In this document: one piece after another, positions 37,070 to 46,912 of the stretch
Layout: each line of letters opens with the position of its first letter
How positions within the stretch are numbered: position 1 is the first letter of the stretch
NCBI RefSeq assembly: GCF_902859765.1
Contig: NZ_CADIJV010000004.1
Coordinates: 1-64,000, forward strand
Source: Achromobacter pulmonis
GTDB taxonomy: Bacteria > Pseudomonadota > Gammaproteobacteria > Burkholderiales > Burkholderiaceae_B
Length of the DNA: 64,000 nucleotides
Direction of reading: 5' to 3'
The notes under the pieces: model-generated
What the model saw: the letters and a program-made list of their open reading frames with translations, nothing else
Database searches by the model: none
Told to the model about the DNA's origin: nothing
Translations under genes and position numbers: made by a program

Positions 37070-38020
37070 ATGACTCTGACCGAACTCAAATACATCGTGG
37101 CCGTGGCCCGCGAACGCCATTTCGGCCGCGCGGCCGAGGCCTGTTTCGTCAGCCAGCCCACGCTGTCGGTCGCGATCCGCAAGCTCGAGGACGAACTCGG
37201 CGTGACGCTGTTCGAGCGGGGCGGGGCCGAGGTGGGCGTCACGCCCATCGGCCAGCGCATCGTGGCGCAGGCGCAGAAGGTGCTGGAGGAAAGCGCCAGC
37301 ATCAAGGAGATCGCGCGCCAGGGGCATGACCCGCTGGCCGGCCCGCTGCGGGTCGGCGTGATCCACACCATCGGCCCGTACCTGCTGCCGCGCCTGGTGC
37401 CGGTGCAGATCGGCCGCACGCCGCAGATGCCGCTGCTGCTGCAGGAGAACTTCACCGTGCGGCTGGTGGAACTGCTGCGCCAGGGCGAGATCGATTGCGC
37501 CATCATGGCGCTGCCGCTGCCGGAAGCAGGGCTGGTGATGCAGCCGCTGTACGACGAGCCGTTCGTGGTGGCGGTGCCGCAGGATCATGAACTGGCGCAA
37601 CGCACGTCGATCGACGCGCAGGACCTGAAGCAGCAGACCATGCTGCTGCTGGGCAGCGGCCACTGTTTCCGCGACCAGGTGCTGGAGGTTTGTCCGGAGC
37701 TGTCGCGCTTCTCGGCTGCCAGCGATGGCATCCAGCGCACCTTCGAGGGTTCGTCGCTGGAAACCATCCGCCACATGGTCGCGGCGGGCATCGGCGTGAC
37801 GGTGCTGCCGGTCACGGCCGTGCCCGAGCAGCCGCCCGCCAACAGCTTGCTGCGCTATCTGCCATTCGAAGGCCATGTGCCGGAACGCCGCGTGGTGCTG
37901 GCATGGCGCCGCAGCTTTCCGCGCCTGGCGGCGATCGAGGCGCTGGCGCAGGCTGTCTACGAATGCGAATTGCCGGGTGTGCGGATGCTGTCGGATGAGG
38001 CCGCGGCGATGCAGGCCTGA
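37070..38020 (+). CDS. oxyR: Peroxide-sensing regulator OxyR
   Basis: A 316-residue LysR-type regulator. The sensing cysteines fall exactly at positions 199 and 208 in LLGSGHCFRDQVLEVCPE, matching the disulfide pair of E. coli OxyR. The DNA-binding domain (MTLTELKYIVAVARERHFGRAAEACFVSQPTLSVAIRKLEDELGV) also matches. It should switch on catalase, peroxidase and dps genes when oxidised by hydrogen peroxide. dps lies 122 bp downstream on the same strand and is a likely target. The start at 37070 begins the conserved sequence directly. Confidence 0.95.
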   Translation: MTLTELKYIVAVARERHFGRAAEACFVSQPTLSVAIRKLEDELGVTLFERGGAEVGVTPIGQRIVAQAQKVLEESASIKEIARQGHDPLAGPLRVGVIHTIGPYLLPRLVPVQIGRTPQMPLLLQENFTVRLVELLRQGEIDCAIMALPLPEAGLVMQPLYDEPFVVAVPQDHELAQRTSIDAQDLKQQTMLLLGSGHCFRDQVLEVCPELSRFSAASDGIQRTFEGSSLETIRHMVAAGIGVTVLPVTAVPEQPPANSLLRYLPFEGHVPERRVVLAWRRSFPRLAAIEALAQAVYECELPGVRMLSDEAAAMQA

Positions 38021-38142
38021 GATCGATATTGCGGGCCGGTTTGCGCGCGGTCAAACCGTGGCGCGCTGACCGGCGCCGGCAACGGATTGCCGCAACCGCG
38101 GTGTTATCCTAGTTTTGTCTACCAACCCACAGGGAGCTAGCA

Positions 38143-38643
38143 ATGGCAAAGTCCTCCAAGAAGACCCCCAGCGTTCCGCGCATCAACATCGGCATTTCGG
38201 ACAAGGACCGCGCCGCCGTGGCCGATGAGCTGTCCAAGTTGCTGGCCGACTCGTACACCTTGTACCTGATGACCCACAACTTCCATTGGAACGTGACGGG
38301 GCCCATGTTCAACACGCTGCACCTGATGTTCATGACCCAGTACACCGAGTCGTGGAACGCGCTGGACAGCATCGCCGAACGCATCCGCGCCCTGGGCCAC
38401 TACGCCCCGGGCACGTACCGCGAGTACGCCAAGCTGTCGTCCATCGCCGAGCCGGACAGCGTGCCGGAAGCGCTTGAGATGGTGCGCCTGCTGGTCAGCG
38501 CCAACGAATCGGTCGCCAAGACCGCCCGTGCCGCGTTCGAGAAGGCCGACGCCGCCAACGACCAGCCGACCGCCGACCTGCTGACGCAGCGCCTGGACGT
38601 GCACGAAAAGAACGCCTGGATGCTGCGCAGCCTGCTGCAGTAA
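38143..38643 (+). CDS. dps: Dps family DNA-protecting ferritin
   Basis: A 166-residue four-helix ferritin-like protein forming a 12-mer that oxidises and stores iron and can coat DNA. Ferroxidase residues are visible in LYLMTHNFHWNVTGPMFNTLHLMFMTQYTESWNALDSIAERIRALG, with His, Asp and Glu ligands shared between subunits. The Lys/Ser-rich N-terminal tail (MAKSSKKTPSVPR) may contact DNA. Ribosome site GGGAGC is about 8 bp upstream, with a possible -10 (TATCCT) at about 38104. Placement after oxyR suggests induction by peroxide. It is the last intact core gene before the accessory region. Confidence 0.94.
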   Translation: MAKSSKKTPSVPRINIGISDKDRAAVADELSKLLADSYTLYLMTHNFHWNVTGPMFNTLHLMFMTQYTESWNALDSIAERIRALGHYAPGTYREYAKLSSIAEPDSVPEALEMVRLLVSANESVAKTARAAFEKADAANDQPTADLLTQRLDVHEKNAWMLRSLLQ

Positions 38644-38654
38644 GCATTGCGAGC

Positions 38655-38676
38655 GCCGCGCCGCCATCGGCGCGGC
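38655..38676 (+). terminator. Hairpin after dps
   Basis: GCCGCGCCG-CCAT-CGGCGCGGC is a perfect 9-bp stem 11 bp after the dps stop, without a T tract. A second unrelated dyad (CGGCCGCCG / CGGCGGCCG, 38786-38810) lies further on. No gene is visible between the two. Confidence 0.5.
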
Positions 38677-38828
38677 CTGGCAGGCGCGAGCCCGCGGCCG
38701 TTTTTCCCCCATCCCCCTGCCTAGAATTCTTGATGCGCCTGCCTGTGGCTACCGCATCTGCTTTCACATTTCCGGATGAACTTGTCGGCCGCCGTGGACT
38801 GCGGCGGCCGGTGCTCGTATAGGCAGTC

Positions 38829-39231
38829 ATGACCTCCCCTCCGGCTATCAGTCCGGCGGCGATGTGCGGGGTTACCGCGCGGGCCTGTATGGCTCCTGGC
38901 GCCAGGACGCCAAAACGTGCAGCGGCTTGTATCTGGACGGTTGGGCGCTCTATAACCGCTTCAACAATACGGTAGCGCGCCGTCGCTGGGCCAGGGCGCC
39001 GCCGACACCTTCCTGGAAGTGAATTGGCTGCACACGCCCAAAGCGTATGGCGTGAGCATGGATGACACCCAGGCCCTGATTCAGGGGAGCAAGAACGTGG
39101 TGGAACTGAAGGCAGGCGTGGAAGGCAATCTGAGTGAACGCCTGAGCGTATCGGCGAGTGTGACACGGCAGCAGGGCAGCCTGGGGTTCCGTGACACGCA
39201 GGGCTCGCTGAACGTGAAATTCCGCTTCTGA
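38829..39231 (+). pseudogene. Autotransporter beta-barrel remnant
   Basis: A decayed C-terminus of a pertactin-type autotransporter. One frame gives LPSGYQSGGDVRGYRAGLYGSW and then SGLYLDGWALYNRFNNTV. After a frame change and an evident internal deletion near 38980, another frame gives AADTFLEVNWLHTPKAYGVSMDD and ends SLGFRDTQGSLNVKFRF with the terminal aromatic residue of outer-membrane barrels. The passenger domain and most of the barrel are missing, so no functional product is expected. It marks the start of the accessory region between dps and the capsule genes and suggests past deletion or recombination here. Confidence 0.8.
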
Positions 39232-39259
39232 GCACCGCTTCCACGCAGGGCATGACGCA

Positions 39260-39314
39260 AGCCCCGGGGTGGTCCGCGTGCGATGATGAATCGCATGCGG
39301 ACCACCCCGGGGCT
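39260..39314. repeat. 25-bp near-perfect inverted repeat
   Basis: Arms beginning AGCCCCGGGGTGGTCCGC and ending GCGGACCACCCCGGGGCT pair over 25 bp with one mismatch around a five-base loop (GATGA). This is far longer than ordinary terminators in the window, has no T tract, and lies 28 bp after the autotransporter remnant. It could be a strong transcription barrier between the remnant and the capsule locus, or a trace of a mobile element. Confidence 0.8.
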
Positions 39315-39855
39315 GCGCCGCATCCAGGCCAGGCCGCTCGTGTCATCCGCGGGCCGCAGCGCACCGCAGGGATTTTCCAGGGGCGCGCCTAACATGATAT
39401 TTCCGGGTATTCAGCGCGTCATCCGTGTCTTGACATTGCAATAAAGACATTTCCCCTGGACGTCCATAGATATTCCAGGCGAATACTCATTCCTTGCAGT
39501 TTGATTAAACCAAGATACGAAAACGACTTTATATATCTGCTAACAAGACAAACAATCTCAGTTATTTCAAGTTGTATGGGAAAAGAGATTATTTGAGGGA
39601 TTTCCCCACGTTTATTACGAACGCGGCGACTTATTTCCACAGCAACGAAAACTTTTAGAAAAAAATTTGCTGTGTACGCGGCCTACGATTCGGTGGCTCG
39701 CTACCCCTACGTATGACGGGGTATCAAGTTGTAATCAATTTTGAGTAACGCGTCTGCCTCAGGCGGGAATAAGCCATTTGATCGCGGCATGGCTTCCCGG
39801 TTCCTGGGTGTCGGTTTCTAGTGTCTTCGACACGACGAAAACAGTGAGGTCCCCC
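39315..39855. other. AT-rich gene-free region upstream of the capsule genes
   Basis: About 540 bp without a credible gene on either strand. From about 39396 the composition turns clearly AT-rich (for example around 39490-39660), in contrast to the rest of the window. This is typical of capsule-locus control regions bound by nucleoid proteins such as H-NS-like factors. Possible promoter pieces include TTGACA at about 39428, but no complete -35/-10 pair is convincing. The promoter of the tvi-vex operon should lie here. Confidence 0.6.
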
Positions 39856-41133
<1,278 letters not shown>

Positions 41134-41172
41134 GTCCAGGCCCGCAACCCATCAACCCAGGAGAGGCCCGGA

Positions 41173-43646
41173 ATGACCGCCTTTACCATCGCTCCGATTG
41201 GCACCTGCCGCATCCACACGCCGCTGCGCGATGCCGTGGGACGCTATCCGATCAAGCAACAGCTCGGCCGCAATTACGGTTTCGTGCATACCAGCGCCGA
41301 GGCGCTGCAGCAGGCCCGCTTCATGTTCGGCCAGGCCGAGATTCCCGTTGACGTGCAGCGCGTGATTTTCCGCCCGTCGAATGGCGAGCAGGCCCGCCGT
41401 GGCGTGCACAAGCCGTGTACATGGTCGAGCTGTCTTCGCGCAAGCTGCTGACCGTCGACGGCTATCCGATCCAGTCCAATTACCTGGTGCGCTATTTCAG
41501 CGAATTCTTCGCCGACCGCGCGCGCACCCGCGCGTTCTGGTCCCAGGCCAGCGACGAGCGGCTGGCCGAAAGGCGCGCCTGGCTGGACCAGGACCCGGTC
41601 TTCAAGAGCCTGTCGGCGGACAATCGCGATCTGCTGGCCCGCATCGTCAAGCGCGAGCAGACGGACGAAGAGATCGAGCAGCAGATGCATGCGCTGGGCG
41701 ATCTGCTGGGGCGGGACAAGGTCGTGTTCGTCACGCACGTCAATGCCGTGACGCCCGACAATGTGCCGATCGAGCAGCGGGCGCAACTGATTGCGGCGGT
41801 GAGCGCGAGCGCACAACGCCTGGGCGTTCCCTGCTATGACCCGACGCCGTTGATGAACAAGATCGGCCAGGCCGAGGCCATGGAAGACGGCGGCCTGGAC
41901 CTGACCCACTACACCGCGCTGTTCGCCGAGCGGCTGTACACGGAGTGGTACAAGGCCTTCGTGCGGCCACGCATGAGCAATGCCGCGCCGCAGTCCTCCG
42001 TGCCCAAACTGGGCGCCGACGAAAGCGCCGAGCGCATCGAGAAGCTCTGGGACGCTGGCGAGCTGCGCGAAGCCTCGCGCCGCCTGCGCGACGTGCTGCG
42101 CCGCCATCCGGGCCTGCCCGACCACACGCTGCTGTTCGCGCGCATCCAGGAAGAACTGGGCGACTACGAAGGATCGCTGGCGCTGCTCGGCGGCGCCGAC
42201 GGCGCGCTGGCCACGGGCAGCAAGGCCGAGCAGATCCTGATGCGCAACCAGTTCAGGCTTGGCCAATACGAGGCGGCGCATTCGCTGGCCGCCGGCCTGC
42301 TGGGCGACGAGATCGAGACGCCGGAGATCGTGCGCATCGCGGCGATTTCGGCCGGGCACCTGGGCTTCGTGGACGAGGCCCTGGGCAACTGGAAGCAACT
42401 GTTCCGCATTTCTCCGCCGCAGGACGCCACCGCCACGGAAGCGGCCGATACGGTGCTCTCGCTGCTGCAGGCCGGCAGCGACATGGAGGCCATCTTGCGC
42501 TGGGTCCATGAAGTGCGCGCCGCCATCCCGTCGCACGGCCGCTGCTTCGCGGTGCTGTGGCGCGACCGCCTGATCGCCGGTGACCGGCCGGGGCTGCGCG
42601 CACTGGCGTCGGAAGCGCCCGCGCTCAAGGATGTCGAGGCGTTGGAGCTGGTCAAGGAAGCCACCTGGCGCGGCTGCATCATGGCCGCCGCCGCGCTGGC
42701 CGTGTCGTGCAAATTGGCCGACAGCGAGCAGGAAGACATTGCCGCGTGGTTGCGCGGGCAGTCCGCGGCGTGGGCCGAGGAGGGCGCGCAGGCGCTGGAG
42801 GAGGGCCGCCTGCGCGATGCCGCCGAGCGCATCTGCGCGCATCGCCTGCTTAACCCCGATGCCCTGGCCGGCGTGCGCGCCCAGCGCGCCTTCGAGCGCG
42901 CGATGCGCCTGGGGGTGCGGGCCGCGCTGGTGGCGGGCAATCACAAGGAAGTGATCGACCTGACCGACATCGCGCTCGATACCCAGGTCGAATTTCCCGA
43001 GCTGCACGCCATGCGTGGCCGCGCGGCCGATGCGCTGGGCGACAAGCAGACCGCCATGCGGCACCTGGAACAGGCGGCCGCCAACGAATCCGCGCCGTTC
43101 AGCACCCAGCTGCACTTCGCCCGGGTTGCATTCAACGGCGGCTGGTTCGGCGAGGCCATCGATGCCTACAAGATGGTCCTGGCGCATGCCTCGGCCGACC
43201 AGAGCGCCAAGGACGAGGCCGAGCGCCAGCTCGGCAGGCTCGGCCCACGCGCCATCCGCGGCGCCCGGGAAATCCTGTCGGCCGGCGATCCCAAGGCGGC
43301 CTGGAACCTGCTCGAACGCGTCGCGCAGTCCTGGCCGCAGATGACGGAAGTGGAGCACGAGAAGCGGCGCATCCTCGCCGTGCTGTACGCGGAATCGCGC
43401 GCGCTGGATGCGTCGAGCACCAGCGAGCGGCTGGCGCTGGGCGAGCGGATCCTGCAGCTGGTGCCCGACGATCCCATCGGCCTGCGCCTGGCCGCCGTCG
43501 GCGCCATGCGCCTGCACCGCTTCGAGCAGGCCTTGCCGTACTGGGGGGCGCTGCAGGAACGTTCGGACAATCCGGCCCAGTACGACCACTACATCCAGCG
43601 CTGCCAAGTGTGGATCGACAAGGCCAATCGCAGGAAGGCCGCATGA
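41173..43646 (+). pseudogene. tviD: Frameshifted TviD-like Vi biosynthesis gene
   Basis: Two reading frames together encode one protein of about 824 residues, close to Salmonella TviD (831). The first frame (41173 to about 41414) gives MTAFTIAPIGTCRIHTPLR and continues to GVHKP. The second continues directly with VYMVELSSRKLLTVDGYPIQSN and runs to 43646. One missing base, probably a G in CCGGTG at about 41414, restores HKPVYMVELSS. The N-terminal third resembles SGNH/GSCFA-type esterase or acetyltransferase folds (IGTCR near the start; DLTHYTALFAERLY as a possible Asp-His pair). The rest is TPR-like helical repeats. TviD is linked to O-acetylation and polymer synthesis in the Vi system. The lesion splits off the putative nucleophile segment. 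It may be a true mutation or a sequencing error. The stop overlaps the tviE start (ATGA). Confidence 0.75.
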
Positions 43647-45712
43647 ACCCGCCGCTGACTACCGAACGCAAGCCCGCCGCGTCCGACCTGGCGCAGGTGC
43701 AGGCCAGGCTGGAGGAGATCGTCGCGGCGTCGGGGCGGGTCCAGGTCGCGCAGGAGAATCTGGCCGAGGCGCAGGCGCTGGCGCGCGGCCATATGGCCGA
43801 CTCCAAGGTCCGCTTCCTGCTGCTCAGGTTGAAAGAGGCGGCCGGCCTGAACGAGGGGATGTCCGAACAGTGGGCCACGCTGTTGCGCGAATGCCCCGAT
43901 GACCTGGAGATCGTCCGTTACTGCGCGACCCGTCTGGTCAAGGAGCGCCGTGTCGAGGACGCCCTGGCGCTGGTCGAGCGGCACCTGCCCGAGTCCACCG
44001 ACAACCCGTAGCGGCTGTTCGCCCGCGCCAAGCTGTTGAGCGATATCCGGGCGTACGAGCAGTCGGACGAGCTGTTCCGCCGGCTGATCCTGCAGCACAC
44101 GGACCGCAACATCCGCGTCGAGTTTGCCAAGCGCCTGCGCAAGCGCGGCTTGCTGGCCGATGCCTTCGAGGTGATCGCGCCGGTGGCCAAGCACCTTGCG
44201 CCGGGCAGCAAGGCGGCGGAATTGGCCGATGGCCTGGCCAGCGACTATGCCTTCTACCAGCGCCTGGAGCCTGAAACCGCGCTGGCCGGCAAGGACATCC
44301 GGATCGTGTCGATGAAGCATGCCATCCTGCATTTCCGCAACCGGCAGATCCCGGAGTATTCGCCCGACAAGCCGGTCTCGGTTGCGCTGGTGACGGGCAG
44401 CCTTGGCCCCGGCGGGGCTGAGCGGCAACTGACGCGGCTGGCCGGGGAACTGGCGCGCATGGCGGACACGCCCGACCCGCGCCCGGCCGATGCGCCGATG
44501 AAGCCGGAGAAGGTCGAAGTGCTGGTCAAGCAGCACAGCGAGCCGGCCGGTTCCAGCAAAAAGCAGGGCCTGGACTTCTTCCTGTCGGTGCTGGTCAAGG
44601 CGCGCATTCCGGTCACGGAGATCAACAAGCTGCCGGCGATCTCGGTGGCGCACCAGACCGTGCCGGACGGCAGCCTGGGGCGCCTGCTGGAAAAGCTGCC
44701 GCCGCCGGTCCACTATGGCGTGACGCGGCTGGCGCCTGTGCTGCGCGCGAACACGTTCGATGTGGTGAGCCTGTGGCAGGATGGCACCTGCCTGTTCGGT
44801 GCGCTGGCGGCTTTGCTGGCCGGGGCGCCGACCATCCATCTGGTGTTCCGCGGCCTGCCGCCGAACATCCGCAAGGACCGCTTCCGCGAAGAGTATCCCG
44901 AGCTGTACCAGGCGCTGGCGCAGGTGCCCGGGGTGCACTTCGTCAGCAACAGCCGCAAGGCCGCCGAGGCCTACGCCGACTGGCTCGGCATTCCCATCGT
45001 GCGGTTCCACGTGCTGTACAACGGCGTGCCCGACCTGGCCACGGACGCCGCGCAGACCGATCAGGAAAAATGGCGCGCCTTCCAGGAAAGCACGGCCGAC
45101 GCCACGGAAACCATCGGCGGCGTGTTCCGCCTGGAGCCGGACAAGCGGCCGCAATTGTGGATAAAGCTCGCCGCGCTCTACCTGAAGCAACGCCCGCAGG
45201 CGCGCTTCGTGATCGTCGGCGACGGCCGCCTGCACGAGAACATCGTGGCGCTGGCGCAGGAGTTGTGCGTAATGGACCGTTTGCTGCTGGTCGGCCTGTC
45301 CAACCACGTGGGCTACTGGTATTCGCAAATGGATGCCAAGGTCCTGTTGTCGCGCTACGAAGGCCTGCCCAACGTGTTGATCGAAGCCCAGCTGCTCGGC
45401 GTGCCCGTCGTGTCGACCCCCGCGGGCGGCGCGGGCGAGTGTTTCGAGGAAGGCCAGACCGGACACCTGCTGGGCGATGTCGAGCATCCGGACTTGCACG
45501 AGGCCTGCGACAAGGTGGTCTCCATCGTCGACCGGGTGCGGGCCGACGCGAGCCTGAAGGCGCAAAGCCGCGACCGGGCGCAGACCCTGTTCTCGCTGGA
45601 GGCCATGCTGGCCAAGTTCCTGAGCCTGTGCATGCCGCTTATGCCGCTCATGCCGCAGTCGGAGAACGACGAGAGCATGGAGTTGCCGCCGATGCGGCTG
45701 ATGCAGGCCTGA
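43643..45712 (+). pseudogene. tviE: TviE-like glycosyltransferase with in-frame amber codon
   Basis: The full frame would give about 689 residues, but codon TAG at 44009-44011 interrupts it after ESTDNP. The same frame resumes as RLFARAKLLSDIRAYEQSDELFRR and stays open to 45712, so this is a single nonsense change, most simply CAG to TAG. Residues 1-230 are helical repeats. The rest is a GT-B, GT4-type glycosyltransferase with VALVTGSLGPGGAERQLTRLAGELARM and the donor-site ExxxxxxxE region RYEGLPNVLIEAQLLGVPVVSTPAGGAGECF. In the Vi system TviE is the polymerising glycosyltransferase. Reinitiation after the amber codon could make a C-terminal fragment containing the whole catalytic domain, so loss of function is likely but not certain. 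Confidence 0.8.
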
Positions 45713-45750
45713 GGCCGCGTCCGACCCTGGTCCTGAAGATAAAGGAAATT

Positions 45751-46905
45751 ATGCAAATGACTGTCCCGGCCGCGGGTCCGCGCCGCCTTGCGGCGCCGGC
45801 CCTGCTGCTGATTACCGTGCTCATGCTCGGCGGCTGCCAGCTGCCGCGCTCCGGCCCCATGCTGAGCGAGATGACAGGGGCCCACGACGAGAAGGATGTG
45901 ATCGTGATGCCGGCCTCGCGCGAGCTTGCGCGCGCGAGCCGGGTGCCCGAAGTCGCCGATTTTCCCGTGCGCTATCGCGACCTGACCCAGGCCGGCTTCG
46001 ACAGCCTGGTTCCAGGCGACGGCGTCAATGTCAAGGTCTGGGAGCGAGGCGGGCTGGGCGTGTTCGCGGCGGATCCGTCCGGCGTGAGCGATCTGGGCAA
46101 CCAGCAACTCGACCGCAACGGCAATGTCGTCTTTCCCATCCTCGGCAAATTCCAGGCCGGCGGTATGACGCTGACGCAGTTGCATGACGCCATCGTGGCG
46201 CGCCTGAGCCGGCTGGTGGTGGGCGCTGACGTCAGCGTGACGCGCGTGGCCGACGCGCGTGGGCAGATGGTGACGGTGCAGGGCAACCTGACCAAGCCTG
46301 GCATGTATCCGATCACTCAGACCTCGCAGCGGCTGAGCAGCGCGCTGGCGCAGGCGGCGCCGGTGCAGACCAATCCCGAACAGCTCGTCATCAGCCTGCG
46401 GCGCGACAACCAGGTGGCCTCGGTGCGCCTGTCGGACATCTACCGCAACCAGAATAACGACATTCTGCTGCGCGCCGGCGACGTCATTACCGCGTACGAA
46501 GCGCGCGAGTTCCTGACGGTGCTGGGCGCTGCCGGCAACCAGGGGCGCGTGGCCATCAGCAAGCGCAACTACAGTGTGCTGGACGCGCTGGCCGACGCCA
46601 GGGGCCTGGACGACAAGACGGCGGACCCGCGCTCGGTGTTCCTGTTCACGCCCGCGCAGGCCGGCGTGGACGGCAAGCCGGACCTGCTGCCGGTGGTGTA
46701 CCAGTTCGACCTGACCCGTCCGGAGCAGGTGGCGCTGGCGCGCGAATTCAGCGTGCATGAAGGCCAGGCGATCTATATCTCGGATGCGCCGTTCACGCAG
46801 GTGCAGAAGGTGCTGTCCGCGTTCCGCGTGACCATGAGCGCCGGCTTCAGCGCCACGCGGGCCATCGACTCGGATTCCGGCTCATCCGGCGGCGTCAGCC
46901 AGTGA
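45751..46905 (+). CDS. vexA: Capsular polysaccharide export outer-membrane lipoprotein, VexA/Wza-like
   Basis: 384 residues with a lipoprotein signal (lipobox LGGC, lipidated Cys29). The N-terminal export domain has LVPGDGVNVKVWERGGLGVF and LDRNGNVVFPILGKFQAGGMTLTQLHDAIVARLSRLVVGADVSVTRV. SLBB-type domains follow (MVTVQGNLTKPGMYPI; EFLTVLGAAGNQGRVAISKRNYSVLDALADARGLDD). These are the parts of Wza/KpsD/VexA channels that carry capsule across the outer membrane. AAAGGA lies 6-8 bp before the ATG. It starts the vex export block 38 bp after tviE. The gene is intact. Confidence 0.88.
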   Translation: MQMTVPAAGPRRLAAPALLLITVLMLGGCQLPRSGPMLSEMTGAHDEKDVIVMPASRELARASRVPEVADFPVRYRDLTQAGFDSLVPGDGVNVKVWERGGLGVFAADPSGVSDLGNQQLDRNGNVVFPILGKFQAGGMTLTQLHDAIVARLSRLVVGADVSVTRVADARGQMVTVQGNLTKPGMYPITQTSQRLSSALAQAAPVQTNPEQLVISLRRDNQVASVRLSDIYRNQNNDILLRAGDVITAYEAREFLTVLGAAGNQGRVAISKRNYSVLDALADARGLDDKTADPRSVFLFTPAQAGVDGKPDLLPVVYQFDLTRPEQVALAREFSVHEGQAIYISDAPFTQVQKVLSAFRVTMSAGFSATRAIDSDSGSSGGVSQ

Positions 46906-46912
46906 CGTGTCG

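Noticed and set aside
39260-39314. Insertion sequence end
   Set aside because: No transposase, target duplication or second copy is visible in the window, so only the repeat itself is reported.
39419-39640. Small minus-strand gene in the AT-rich region
   Set aside because: No ribosome site and no recognisable protein features; the region fits a control segment better.
44009-44011. Recoding of the tviE amber codon (pyrrolysine or programmed readthrough)
   Set aside because: No stem-loop or readthrough context is evident and pyrrolysine is not expected in this group; a point mutation is simpler.
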